Assembly: GCF_026013525.1 (NCBI RefSeq)
Contig: NZ_JAPDRA010000004.1
Span: 102,412 to 166,411 of the forward strand
From: Sphingomonas canadensis
GTDB lineage: Bacteria; Pseudomonadota; Alphaproteobacteria; Sphingomonadales; Sphingomonadaceae
DNA length: 64,000 nt
Reading direction: 5' to 3'
In this document: in pieces, positions 52,837 through 61,842 of the stretch
How the letters are laid out: each line of letters begins with the position of its first letter
How positions within the stretch are numbered: the stretch's first letter is position 1
The notes under the pieces: generated by a model
Told to the model about the DNA's origin: nothing
Databases searched by the model: none
What the model saw: the letters and a program-made list of their open reading frames with translations, nothing else
Position numbers and translations under genes: made by a program

Positions 52837-53388
52837 ATGGGCGCGAGAATGAAACCGGCCGAAGGTGCGATGACGCTGGCCGAGATGAAGGAATTCGCTG
52901 GATTTGCCGCCGCGACGCAGCGCTATGTCCGCCGCTCGCTCGACATCGGACTGGAGCGCGACGACGCGCTTTCGCGCTGGTCGCGCGACGTGGTCGAGGC
53001 CGCCAGCATCCGCGCCCAGGCCCGTATCTACGAACGCCTCCCCGAAATCCGCGCGCTCGTGCCGGACGACAGCGGCCTTGACGCAGTGGAGCCGTTCATG
53101 GCGCCGCTGATCTCGGTCACCGCCTTCGATCTGGGCCAGGGCCGGCTCACCAGCTTCTCGGCCTATCGCTTCCTGTACGAGCGGCTGATCGGCGCCGAGG
53201 TGCGGCCATGGCTCCCTTCGGCCTTCTGCTCGGCCGCGGCGCTGCCCAACCTGCACCCGGATCTGCGCCGCAAGCTGCTCCAGTCGATCAGCGAAGCCGC
53301 GGCCACCGCATCGGGCTGGTCGAACCGCCAGCCGGCCTTCTACCCCCAGTGGGTGGAGAAGGTGGACGGCGCCTCGCTCTCGCACTGA
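52837..53388 (+). CDS. Hypothetical protein
   Basis: A 183-residue soluble protein that I do not recognise. It is helical and acidic in the first half (MTLAEMKEFAGFAAATQRYV), with a later LGQGRLTSFSAYRFLYERLIG stretch and a Pro/Trp-containing C-terminus. No signal peptide or membrane segment. GGGGAG lies about 8 nt upstream of the ATG at 52837. A CtrA-type palindrome upstream suggests cell-cycle-regulated expression. A hairpin follows the stop. Confidence 0.7.
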   Translation: MGARMKPAEGAMTLAEMKEFAGFAAATQRYVRRSLDIGLERDDALSRWSRDVVEAASIRAQARIYERLPEIRALVPDDSGLDAVEPFMAPLISVTAFDLGQGRLTSFSAYRFLYERLIGAEVRPWLPSAFCSAAALPNLHPDLRRKLLQSISEAAATASGWSNRQPAFYPQWVEKVDGASLSH

Positions 53389-53404
53389 GCGGACCTGCTC
53401 AAAG

Positions 53405-53430
53405 ACCCTCCCCGTACCGGCGGGGAGGGT
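53405..53430. terminator. Hairpin terminator between convergent genes
   Basis: ACCCTCCCCG and CGGGGAGGGT form a perfect 10-bp stem with a TACCGG loop. It lies between genes ending at 53388 (+) and 53449 (-). CTTTG follows on the minus strand only. Confidence 0.65.
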
Positions 53431-53448
53431 AGCGGCCCGCGCGCCGCC

Positions 53449-54186
53449 TTAACGGCACGCCCGCCAGCCGAACCTCCCCGCGGCGGCCGTATCGAAATGA
53501 AAATGATCGGCGTGCGCCGCATTATAGTCGGGCGAGAGCACCGTGCCGAACACCCCGCACGCGCCGTCGCGCACCTCGCGCAGAAACGCCTCGCGCGCGC
53601 CGTCCCCGCCCTTCCACTCCTGTTTCACCGCGATCCGCCGCGCGTCGGCCAGGCGGAAGGCGCGGATATCGATCGCGTCGGCGGTGGCATGCTGGCTCCA
53701 GCCCTCACCGCCCCCGCCCGCGATGCGGCGGCACGAATAGCTGCCGAAATGCTCGATCGCGCTCACCCGCACGCCGAAATGCCGCTGCGCCGCCGGCTGG
53801 ACGACATGCCATTCCCACAGCGCCAGCGCGGCCGCCACGGGGCAGGCGACCGTCACCGCGCCGGGCAGATAGTCGATCGATCGCGTGCCGCCTCCCGCGA
53901 AGCGCACGCCATCGGCATAGCCGCATAGGGGCTGCGCGCCCTCCACCGGCGCCATCGCATCGAAACGCACGCCCGCCCTTTCCAGCAGTGCCCGGCAGCG
54001 CGCGGGATCATCGCCCAGCCCGGCGATCTTTCGCGCGGTGAACAGTCCCACCGGCCGGTTCAGGTCCAGCGCGGTCCACGGCAGGTCCTCGGGCCGGTTG
54101 CGCAGCAGGGCATAGGCCGCGAAGGCGAGCAGCAACAGCGCTAGCGCCGCCACGGCCCACAGCACCGCGCGCCGCGCCATCCTCAT
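53449..54186 (-). CDS. Extensin-like membrane-anchored protein
   Basis: A 245-residue protein with one N-terminal transmembrane anchor (about 5-26) and an extensin-like C-terminal domain. Conserved features are a row of cysteines, GWSQHATADAIDI and HADHFHFDT, which resemble the zinc-binding motif of LAS/VanY-type peptidases, so peptidoglycan cleavage is possible. The ATG overlaps the NUDIX stop (ATGA), so the two are co-translated. Confidence 0.85.
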   Translation of the reverse strand: MRMARRAVLWAVAALALLLLAFAAYALLRNRPEDLPWTALDLNRPVGLFTARKIAGLGDDPARCRALLERAGVRFDAMAPVEGAQPLCGYADGVRFAGGGTRSIDYLPGAVTVACPVAAALALWEWHVVQPAAQRHFGVRVSAIEHFGSYSCRRIAGGGGEGWSQHATADAIDIRAFRLADARRIAVKQEWKGGDGAREAFLREVRDGACGVFGTVLSPDYNAAHADHFHFDTAAAGRFGWRACR

Positions 54187-54932
54187 CCCCGTACCGCCGT
54201 GTCCAGCGCCTCCGCGGTGACGGGATAGCCCAGGTCGTCCGGGATGCAGAGATAGCGCCCATCCCCGCGCTGCTCGATCCATGGCGTCACGGCGCGCACC
54301 GGATGGGCGATCGCGTCCGCTACCGCCTCCTCGAAGCTTGCGAAGCGCGCCAGCCGCTCCAGGTTGCGGCGGGTGGGGAAGATCACGCCAGCCTCACCGG
54401 CATCGGCCATCGCCAGCACGTCGCGCGCGCTGGCCCAGAAGGCGCGGACATTCTCGTTGCCGTCCACCACCGCCTCCGCCCCTTCCGGCGCGCGGGCCAG
54501 GTAGAAGCGCGTGTCGAACACCCGGTGGCGCAGGCCATGGGGCAGCCAGCGCGCGAAGGGCACCAGCGCATCGGGATCGATCGCGCCGCCCGCCACCGCG
54601 AGCAGCTCGCCCATCGGCTCGCCCGCGTGCAACGCCTCGCGCAACGCCAGCAGCTCCGCGCCGCCGGGATCGAGGCCCACCGCGATGCCCGCCTCCTCCA
54701 GCGTCTCGCGGATCGCGGCGATGCGCGCGGCGCCCTCCTCGGGCGCATGCGAATGGAGCGTCGCGAGCGCATGATCGCCGGGGTCCACCCGCCCGCCGGG
54801 AAACACCAGCATCCCGCCGGCGAAGCGCATCGCCGCCGCGCGCTCGACCATCAGCAGCTCGGGCGGCCCCGCGGGCGCGGGGCGCATCACGATCAGCGTG
54901 GCGGCGGGAATCGCCTCGGGTTCTTCGGCCAT
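54183..54932 (-). CDS. NUDIX hydrolase
   Basis: A 249-residue NUDIX protein. The Nudix box reads GRVDPGDHALATLHSHAPEE...AIRETLEEAGI, with an insertion of about 20 residues in the middle of the usual 23-residue box, as in the RNase-type or CoA-pyrophosphatase NUDT7/19 group. FPGGRVDPGD and AAIRETLEEAG hold the metal-binding acids. It may act on CoA or acyl-CoA. It is upstream of the extensin-like gene. A perfect 32-bp inverted repeat lies 32 bp before its start. Confidence 0.87.
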   Translation of the reverse strand: MAEEPEAIPAATLIVMRPAPAGPPELLMVERAAAMRFAGGMLVFPGGRVDPGDHALATLHSHAPEEGAARIAAIRETLEEAGIAVGLDPGGAELLALREALHAGEPMGELLAVAGGAIDPDALVPFARWLPHGLRHRVFDTRFYLARAPEGAEAVVDGNENVRAFWASARDVLAMADAGEAGVIFPTRRNLERLARFASFEEAVADAIAHPVRAVTPWIEQRGDGRYLCIPDDLGYPVTAEALDTAVRG

Positions 54933-54963
54933 GACGATGGTCTGGAGTCTGTCCTGTTCAGGC

Positions 54964-55043
54964 GGCACCAGCCCGCTCCCCCACCCGGCCACCCATGGAA
55001 TAGACTGGCGTTGGGTGGCCGGGTGGGGGAGCGGGCTGGTGCC
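54964..55043. repeat. Perfect 32-bp inverted repeat
   Basis: Two arms, 54964-54995 and 55012-55043, are exact reverse complements over 32 bp, with a 16-bp centre. They lie in the 176-bp gap between the SMP-30 gene and the NUDIX gene. In RNA the 80-nt unit would be a very stable hairpin, probably also a terminator. No transposase or target-site duplication is visible. Confidence 0.85.
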
Positions 55044-55108
55044 GATTCCACCAAAAGCGGGCATACTCTAGGCGCGGCGGCGGGGCGCGCAACCCGTGCG
55101 GCGCGCCG

Positions 55109-56137
55109 TTACCAGCCCGAAGCCTTCAGCCGCACCGCCGCCAGCATGTCGCTGGAGGTCAGGAACAGCGTCCGCCCGTCCTCGCCGAACGCGCAGTTCG
55201 CGATCGCCTTGCCGGTGGCGATCAGCCCCAGCCGCTTTCCCTCGGGCGACAGCACATGCACGCCGCCCGGCCCGGTGGCGTAGACGCGGCCCGCGGTATC
55301 GACCTTCAGCCCGTCGGGCAGGCCCGGCATCTTCTTCGCCAGCTCTTCCGAGAAATCGGCGAAGACCCTGGGATAGCCGGAAACCCCGCCCTCGATATCG
55401 AGCGGATAGGCCAGGATCTGCGGCCGCGCCTCGTCCGACATGGCGACATAGAGCGTCTGCTGATCGGGCGATACCGCCACGCCGTTGGGGCGCTTCAGGT
55501 CGCGATCGATCAGGTTCACCCGGCCTTCGCGATCGATCCGGTAGACGCCGTTGAAGCCGGTCTCCTTCAGCGTCGATTCGTCGCCGTCGCGCAGGCCATA
55601 GGGCGGATCAGTGAAATAGATGGTGCCGTTGCGGTGGATCGCCACATCGTTGCAGCTATTGAACCGCGCGCCCTCGAAACGATCGGCCAGGATGGTCTTC
55701 TTCTTCGACTTCGGGTCCATGCGGGCGATCGCGCGGGTGCCGCTGTCGGCCATCACCACCATGCCCTGCGCGTCGATCGCCATGCCGTTGGCGCCCGCCT
55801 CGCGGATTTCCGGCGGAACCGGCCCGGCCAGGCCGGAGGGCTCCAGGAACTTCGTCACGCCCTTGCCCTTGCGCCATTGGTAACAGGTGTTGGCGGGCAC
55901 ATCGTTGAACAGCAGATAGCGGCCCTTTTTCACCCACACCGGCCCTTCGGCCCAGCGATAGCCGCTGCCCAGCACCAGGACCGGCGACGCCACGTCCGCC
56001 ACCGCGTCGAAGCCGGGATTCAGCCGCGTGATCGATCCCACCGCCGCCGCGCCGCCGGCCGCGCGCGCCAGCCCGGGTGCGAAGGGCGCCGCCGCCATCG
56101 CCGCGATCACCGCGCGGCGCGAGAATCCGTCCGCCAT
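55109..56137 (-). CDS. Tat-exported SMP-30/gluconolactonase
   Basis: A 342-residue beta-propeller lactonase. The leader SRRAVIAAMAAAPFAPGLARA is a twin-arginine signal. The metal site includes the Glu in YRWAEGPVW (about 64), the Asn in NSCNDVAIH and the Asp in the VAVSPDQQ and LPDGLKVDTAG blocks. It should open gluconolactone or a related sugar lactone. It is the last gene of a three-gene run; the upstream neighbours are a GH3 enzyme and a GFOR-like oxidoreductase, both also exported. Confidence 0.9.
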   Translation of the reverse strand: MADGFSRRAVIAAMAAAPFAPGLARAAGGAAAVGSITRLNPGFDAVADVASPVLVLGSGYRWAEGPVWVKKGRYLLFNDVPANTCYQWRKGKGVTKFLEPSGLAGPVPPEIREAGANGMAIDAQGMVVMADSGTRAIARMDPKSKKKTILADRFEGARFNSCNDVAIHRNGTIYFTDPPYGLRDGDESTLKETGFNGVYRIDREGRVNLIDRDLKRPNGVAVSPDQQTLYVAMSDEARPQILAYPLDIEGGVSGYPRVFADFSEELAKKMPGLPDGLKVDTAGRVYATGPGGVHVLSPEGKRLGLIATGKAIANCAFGEDGRTLFLTSSDMLAAVRLKASGW

Positions 56138-56154
56138 CGTCTCTCCCCTCCCTG

Positions 56155-58422
56155 TCATGCGATCTGTACCTTGGCCGCGATTGCCGCGGCGGGAAAACGG
56201 CCCTCGCCGCGCTTCGCGATCGCAAAGCTGCCGCGCAGCCGGATATCGTCGGACGAGGCGCCCAGCATCACCTCGATGGTCCCCGGCTCGACCAGCCATT
56301 TCCCCGCGTGCCAGATCGCCATCTGATCGGGCGAGATGGTGAAGGTCACGCGCCGCGTCTCGCCGGGCTTCAGCGTCACGCGGGCGAAGCCGCGCAGTTC
56401 CTTCACCGGCCGGGCCACGCTCGCCACCGGATCGCGCAGATAGAGCTGGACCACCTCGTCCCCCGCCGCCGCGCCCGCGTTGGTCACCGATGCCGCGATC
56501 CGGATCGCGCCGCCCGCCTGCTCGATCGCCAGCCCGGCATAGTCGAAGCGGGTGTAGCCCAGCCCATGGCCGAACGGGAACAGCGGCCCGATCGCCACGT
56601 CGCGGTAGCGCGCGCTGTCCACCGCCAGATCCGGGTTGGCCGGGCGGCCGGTGGCGGCATGGGCATAGGTCAGCGGCGCCTGGCCGCCATGGCGCGGCAT
56701 CGATACAGGCAGCCTGCCCCCCGGCGATACCGCGCCGGTCAGCACATCGACGATCGCGGGGCCGCTTTCCACCCCCAGGAACCAGGTCTCCAGCACCGCC
56801 GGGAAGCCCGCCAGCGCGGCTTCCAGCGCCAGCGGCCGTCCGTTCATCAGCACCACCGCCACCGGCTTGCCGGTCTCGCGGATTGCGTCCGCCAGCGCGG
56901 TCTGGGGATCGGGCAGGCCGATATCCGCCTGGCTGCGCGCCTCGCCGGTCAGGTCGTAATCCTCGCCGATCACGAGCAGGACGAGATCGGCGCGGTTCGC
57001 CGCGGCCACCGCCGGGGCGATGCCCTCCAGCCCCTCCGGCCGCGTCCCCACGCCGCGCTGATATTCCACGCTCGCGCCCGATGCCTCCAGCGCCTGGCGC
57101 AGCGTCACCGCGTCGCCGGCCTGCCCGCGCGCGCGCCACGATCCCAGCGTGGACGAGGCATCGTCCGCCAGCGCGCCGATCAGCGCGATCCGCCGCCCCT
57201 TCGCGATCGGCAGCAACCCGCCGTCGTTGCGCAGCAGGACGATCGAGCGGCGGGCCAGGTCGCGCGCGATGGCGCGGCTGGCGGGCGTCGGCCCGCCCTC
57301 GCGCGCCGGATCGCCGAAGCCATAGGGATCGTCGAACAGCCCCAGCGCCGCCTTGGCCGCCAGAACGCGCCCCGCCGCCTCGTCCACCAGCGGCAGCAGA
57401 TCGGGCTCGGCCGCCACCGCCGCGGCCAGATGCGTGGCATAGGCGTTGCTCGCCATGTCCATGTCCACCCCCGCGCGCAGCGCCAGCGCAGCGGCCAGGG
57501 CGGGCGTTTCGGCCACGCCATGGGCGATCAGCTCGTTGATCGCGTTCCAGTCGCTGACGACCAGCCCCCGATAGCCCCAGTCCCGGCGCAACTGGCCGCG
57601 CAGCAGCCCGGCATGCGCGGTCATGGGCACCCCGGCGATGTCGTTGAACGCGGTCATGAAGCTGCCTGCGCCCGCCTGCATCGCCGCGTGGAAGGGCGGC
57701 AGATAGACCTCGTTCAGCGTGCGGTCCGACAGGTCCGCGCTGTCATAGTCGCGCCCGCCCGCCGCCGCGCCATAGCCGGCGAAATGCTTGGCGCAGGCCA
57801 GCATGCGGCGGCCGGAGCCAAGGTCCGGCCCCTGGAAACCGCGCACCTGCGCCTCGGCCATGCGCGAACCCAGATAGGGGTCCTCGCCCGCGCCCTCCAC
57901 CACGCGGCCCCAGCGCGCGTCGCGGGCGATGTCCACCATCGGCGCGAAGGTCCAGTGCAGCCCGGCCGCCCAGGCCTCCTCCGCCGCCAGCCGCGCCGCC
58001 GCCTCCGCCACCGCCGGGTCCCAGCTCGCCGCCAGCGCCAGCGGCACCGGCAGGATCGTGCGGTATCCGTGGATCACGTCCATCGCGAAGAGCAACGGGA
58101 TGCCGAGCCGCGACTCCTCCACCGCCACCCGCTGCAGATCCTTCAGCGCCGCCGCGCCCGCGACATGGAGGAACGATCCCACCTCGCCGCGCCGCACGCG
58201 ATCCAGCATCGCCGCGTCCAGCCGCGAGTTCAGCGCCTTCTGCCGCCCGCCGGGGATCTGCGTCATCTGCCCCAGCTTCTCGGCCAGCGTCATCCGCGCG
58301 ATCAGGCCACGGATGCGCGCCGCGTGCCGCTCCTGCCCCGGGGCGGCGGCCAGCACAGGCACGCGCACCGACGCGGCGAGCAGCGCGGCGGCGGCCAGCG
58401 CGCGCCTGCGGTCCAGCCTCAC
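56155..58422 (-). CDS. Exported GH3 beta-glucosidase
   Basis: A 755-residue glycoside hydrolase family 3 enzyme. The N-terminal leader (RLDRRRALAAAALLAASV) is Tat-like. The catalytic barrel has the nucleophile Asp in GLVVSDW (about 291), with MTLAEKLGQMTQI and ACAKHFAGYGAA. The alpha/beta sandwich and the fibronectin-III-like C-terminal domain (ending near QIA) follow. It should release glucose from beta-glucosides. The GTG start overlaps the upstream stop (GTGA). The next gene, 17 bp on, is the lactonase. Confidence 0.93.
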   Translation of the reverse strand: MRLDRRRALAAAALLAASVRVPVLAAAPGQERHAARIRGLIARMTLAEKLGQMTQIPGGRQKALNSRLDAAMLDRVRRGEVGSFLHVAGAAALKDLQRVAVEESRLGIPLLFAMDVIHGYRTILPVPLALAASWDPAVAEAAARLAAEEAWAAGLHWTFAPMVDIARDARWGRVVEGAGEDPYLGSRMAEAQVRGFQGPDLGSGRRMLACAKHFAGYGAAAGGRDYDSADLSDRTLNEVYLPPFHAAMQAGAGSFMTAFNDIAGVPMTAHAGLLRGQLRRDWGYRGLVVSDWNAINELIAHGVAETPALAAALALRAGVDMDMASNAYATHLAAAVAAEPDLLPLVDEAAGRVLAAKAALGLFDDPYGFGDPAREGGPTPASRAIARDLARRSIVLLRNDGGLLPIAKGRRIALIGALADDASSTLGSWRARGQAGDAVTLRQALEASGASVEYQRGVGTRPEGLEGIAPAVAAANRADLVLLVIGEDYDLTGEARSQADIGLPDPQTALADAIRETGKPVAVVLMNGRPLALEAALAGFPAVLETWFLGVESGPAIVDVLTGAVSPGGRLPVSMPRHGGQAPLTYAHAATGRPANPDLAVDSARYRDVAIGPLFPFGHGLGYTRFDYAGLAIEQAGGAIRIAASVTNAGAAAGDEVVQLYLRDPVASVARPVKELRGFARVTLKPGETRRVTFTISPDQMAIWHAGKWLVEPGTIEVMLGASSDDIRLRGSFAIAKRGEGRFPAAAIAAKVQIA

Positions 58423-59558
58423 GCCCCGGCCGTGCGGATCGCCCGCCCCTCGCGCGCGGATTGCAGGATCGCCTCGATCAGCCGGATGTCGCGCAGCCCC
58501 TCCTCGCCCCCCACGATCGGCTCGGCGCCGCGCATCGCGCATTCGGCCAGGTGGTCCATCTGCCCCACCCATTGCAGCTTGGCGGGCGGCGGCAGCACCA
58601 CCGCCTCCGATCCGGCATAGGCGCGGCCCTTGAACAGCCGGTTGCCCTCATAGGCGGTGGCCGGTTCCATATCGAGATAGCCGTCCCGCCCGGTGGCGCG
58701 ATAATGATTGTGGCCGGAACTGTAGCTCGACAGGCAATTGGCTACCACGCCCGACGGGAAGCGGAACGAGAAGGCGACGCGATCCTCCACCGTGGCGAAG
58801 CGCGGGTCGCTGCGGTCGGTCGATTCCACCGCGCTCACCCATTCGGGCTCCTCGCCCGCCAGGTAGCGCGCGGCCTGGATGCTGTAGATGCCGATGTCGA
58901 ACAGCGATCCGCCGCCCGCCTTGTCCTTCTCCAGCCGCCACTGGCCGGGCTGGGCATAGAAGCCGCTTTCGGCGCTGATCGCCGTCAGCTTGCCGATCGC
59001 GCCCTCCGCGATCAACTTGCGGACGTGCAGGTTGTACTGCTCGAAATGGCAGCGATAGCCGATCATCAGCTTGCGCTTCGCCTTGCGCCCGGCGGCGATC
59101 ATCGCCTCGCATTCGGCCGAATTCATCGCCATCGGCTTTTCGCACAGCACATGCTTGCCCGCCTGGAAGGCGCGGATCGTATATTCGGCGTGCAGGAACA
59201 CCGGCAACACGACATAGACCAGGTCGATGTCCGGATTGTCCCTGATCCGGTCGTAATCGGCATAGCTGTAGCGATGCGTCTTCGGGATGCCGTATTCGGC
59301 GCCATATTGTTCCAGCTTGGCCGGGGTTCCGCTCACCAGCGCCACCAGCTTCGCATGCTCGCACTGGGCGATCCGCGGCATGATCTGGCGCGTGGCATAG
59401 CTGCCCAGTCCGACGACGGCATAGCCCAGCTTGCGCCCGTCCGGCCGCGCGCGCGGCTCCGACAGCGCTGTCTGCGAAAGCGTCGATCCCGCCACGATTC
59501 CCGCGCCGGCACCCGTCAGCACGCCGCGCCGGCTCATCCGGTTCCAATCCATCGCCAT
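58419..59558 (-). CDS. Tat-exported Gfo/Idh/MocA oxidoreductase, GFOR-like
   Basis: A 379-residue NADP-binding oxidoreductase. The leader SRRGVLTGA (residues 9-17) is a twin-arginine signal. The Rossmann motif is AVVGLGSYA (about 47-55), and the Gfo catalytic block is CEKPMA (about 139-144) with MIGYRCHF (about 165-172) and GGGSLFDIGIYS. These match glucose-fructose oxidoreductase of Zymomonas, which oxidises glucose to gluconolactone with tightly bound NADP. It is first in the run with GH3 and SMP-30 genes. Substrate is inferred. Confidence 0.88.
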   Translation of the reverse strand: MAMDWNRMSRRGVLTGAGAGIVAGSTLSQTALSEPRARPDGRKLGYAVVGLGSYATRQIMPRIAQCEHAKLVALVSGTPAKLEQYGAEYGIPKTHRYSYADYDRIRDNPDIDLVYVVLPVFLHAEYTIRAFQAGKHVLCEKPMAMNSAECEAMIAAGRKAKRKLMIGYRCHFEQYNLHVRKLIAEGAIGKLTAISAESGFYAQPGQWRLEKDKAGGGSLFDIGIYSIQAARYLAGEEPEWVSAVESTDRSDPRFATVEDRVAFSFRFPSGVVANCLSSYSSGHNHYRATGRDGYLDMEPATAYEGNRLFKGRAYAGSEAVVLPPPAKLQWVGQMDHLAECAMRGAEPIVGGEEGLRDIRLIEAILQSAREGRAIRTAGA

Positions 59559-59652
59559 CCTCTCCTTCCGGCCCTTCGGCGGCCGTGCCCGATCTGTTAG
59601 CGCTATCACCTGCGGGCGCGGACGCCAAGCGTCAGCCGGCCACGCCCATGGA

Positions 59653-60996
59653 TCAGGCGGGCAGCGTCACCACCGCGCGCAGCCCGCCCTGCGGCCGGTT
59701 CTCCAGCGTCACGTCGCCGCCATGCCCCCGCGCCACTGCCCGGGCGCTGGCAAGCCCCAGCCCAAAGCCGCCGGTATCGCGGCTGCGCGATCGCTCGCCG
59801 CGGAAGAAGGGTTCGAACATCCGGTCCAGCTCGTCGGGCGGAATGCCCGGCCCGTGATCGCACACCTCGATCACGGCCTGCCCGGCGCCGCTGCTCAGCT
59901 TCACCTCGGCGCTGCCGGCATATTTTAGCGCGTTGCCCACCAGGTTGCTCAGCATCGCCTTCAGCCCGGCGGAATTGCCGTCGATCACCAGCGGCCCGCC
60001 CGGCGCGAAGCTGACCTCGGCGCCGCGATCGGCATAATCGTCGGTGACGCTTTCGATCAGCGTGCGCAGGTCCAGCGGGCGGCGGCCCACCGCCTGGCTG
60101 GTGTCGCGCACATAGGCGAGCGCGGCGGCGATCATCGATTCCATGTCATGGATGTCGGCCTCGCACGCCTTGCGGAGCTTTGCCGGCGCGCCCTCCAGCC
60201 GCAGCTCCAGCCGCATCAGCGGGGTGCGCAGGTCATGCGCGATCGCCCCCACCACCATCGCGCGATCGTCGACATAGCGGTTGAGCCGCGCCTGCATCTG
60301 GTTGAACGCCACCGCCGCGTCGGCGATCTCGGGCGGACCGGAGACTTCCAGCGGCGCGGCGCGGGGGTCGCGGCCCAGCCGCTCCGCCGCCGCGGCGAAT
60401 GCCCCGATCGGCTTGGCCAGCCGCCGCGCGAGCCACCAGGCGAACGGCACCACCGCGATCGCGGTGAACAACAGCCACAGCAGCCCGAACCAGCGCCACA
60501 GCTCGAACGCATGCCGCGCCGGCCGCACCGTGACCCAGGTGCCGTCATCACGCCGCAGCGAGGCGACGAAGTCGTCGAGCACCAGATAGTTGCGCGCCGA
60601 GATCAGGTCGCGCGGAATGGCGGGCGGCGGCAGCGCACGCCTGTCATAGGCCGGCGCGCGCTGCGGGAACGGCGGGCTGGCGAAGCCGAACTCGACGCGA
60701 TCCTCGGGCACGCCCAGCACCATCGCCAGCGCCGGACGGATACGGTCTGCGCGCGGCGCCCAGATGCTCGGATCGGTCTTCTCGCGCCCGGTGAAGCGCA
60801 GCTCGCCGGTCGCGTCTCGCCCTTCCTCCAGCGCGCGGGCGATATCGCCGACCAGGTAGAGCCGCGGCGGCGGCGGCTGGACCGCGACCAGCAGCGCCAG
60901 GTTGAGCGTCTGCACCACGGCCACACAGGCCAGCATCAGCAGGAAGATGCGCAGGAACAGCGGAGTCGCCGGTCCCTGCGCCCCCGCCTGCTTCAC
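59653..60996 (-). CDS. Sensor histidine kinase
   Basis: A 447-residue two-helix membrane kinase. A periplasmic domain (about 45-160) lies between helices, followed by a HAMP segment, the phospho-acceptor His in IAHDLRTPL (about 254), the N box LSNLVGNALKY, G1 DHGPGIPP and G2 GGFGLGLA. It resembles EnvZ-type kinases. The GTG start overlaps the regulator stop by 4 nt. Its signal is unknown; dctA is upstream of the regulator on the same strand. Confidence 0.92.
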   Translation of the reverse strand: MKQAGAQGPATPLFLRIFLLMLACVAVVQTLNLALLVAVQPPPPRLYLVGDIARALEEGRDATGELRFTGREKTDPSIWAPRADRIRPALAMVLGVPEDRVEFGFASPPFPQRAPAYDRRALPPPAIPRDLISARNYLVLDDFVASLRRDDGTWVTVRPARHAFELWRWFGLLWLLFTAIAVVPFAWWLARRLAKPIGAFAAAAERLGRDPRAAPLEVSGPPEIADAAVAFNQMQARLNRYVDDRAMVVGAIAHDLRTPLMRLELRLEGAPAKLRKACEADIHDMESMIAAALAYVRDTSQAVGRRPLDLRTLIESVTDDYADRGAEVSFAPGGPLVIDGNSAGLKAMLSNLVGNALKYAGSAEVKLSSGAGQAVIEVCDHGPGIPPDELDRMFEPFFRGERSRSRDTGGFGLGLASARAVARGHGGDVTLENRPQGGLRAVVTLPA

Positions 60997-61715
60997 GCGC
61001 GCACGACCCGCGGCACGAACAGATAGCCTTCGTTGCGGACGGTGCGGATGATCTCGTCGCCGCCAGACCGCAGCTTGCGGCGCAGGCGGCTGACCTGCAC
61101 GTCGATCGCCCGGTCATAGGCGTCGGAATTGGGTCCGCGCGCGGCGGCGAGCAGCGCTTCGCGGGTCAGCACGCGGCGCGGCCGTTCGATGAACACGCGC
61201 AGCACCGCGAACTCGCCGTCGGTCAGCCCCACCAGCACGCCTTCGGGATCGAACAGCTCATGGCTGCCCAGGTCGATGCGCCAGCCGTCGAAGGTGAACT
61301 CGCTCGCCTCGGCGGGCGCGGCGACGTCGCGGCGGCGCAGCGCGGCGCGCACCGTCGCCAGTATCTCGCGCGGGCTGCACGGCTTGGGCAGATAGTGGCT
61401 GCCGCCAACCTCCAGCCCCAGCACGCGGTCATGCTCCTCGCCCAGCGCGCTCAGGAAGATGATCTCCGGCCCGCCCGGACGCGCGATCCGGCGGCAGGCC
61501 GAAAGCCCGTCCTCGCCCGGCATCATCACGTCCAGGATCACCAGGTCCACGGGCGTTCGCGCCAGTATCTGGTCCATGTCGCGCGCGCTGGCGGCGGTTT
61601 CGACGCGGTAACCCCGCGCGCCAAGGCTGTTGGCGAGCAGGTGGCGGATGTCGCGATCGTCGTCGACCACCAACAGCGTGGCGGCGGGATCTGCGGATAC
61701 GGACTCACGGTTCAT
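60993..61715 (-). CDS. OmpR-family response regulator
   Basis: A 240-residue transcription factor. The receiver has acidic residues in VVDDDRD, the phospho-acceptor Asp 62 in ILDVMMPG, the conserved Ser 89 and Lys 111 in YLPKP. The C-terminal winged helix ends VSRLRRKLRSGGDEIIRTVRNEGYLF. The segment before the Lys reads GGSHYLPKP, where most members have an acidic pair (GADDYLPKP). It is partner of the kinase at 59653. Confidence 0.93.
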   Translation of the reverse strand: MNRESVSADPAATLLVVDDDRDIRHLLANSLGARGYRVETAASARDMDQILARTPVDLVILDVMMPGEDGLSACRRIARPGGPEIIFLSALGEEHDRVLGLEVGGSHYLPKPCSPREILATVRAALRRRDVAAPAEASEFTFDGWRIDLGSHELFDPEGVLVGLTDGEFAVLRVFIERPRRVLTREALLAAARGPNSDAYDRAIDVQVSRLRRKLRSGGDEIIRTVRNEGYLFVPRVVRA

Positions 61716-61842
61716 ATGTCCGGCATTACGCGCAAATGTGTTCCGCGTTTGTCTGATCCGTCCAGTCGTGTCCGGACGCAGGCGGATCGGAAAAACGCGC
61801 CGCACGGCCCCGGCCGCGGAACGGATCGAAAGCTTGGCCAGG

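Noticed and set aside
56077..58620. 847-codon plus-strand frame opposite the GH3 gene
   Set aside because: Arg/His/Gln-rich and without a recognisable fold. The GH3 catalytic motifs are on the minus strand.
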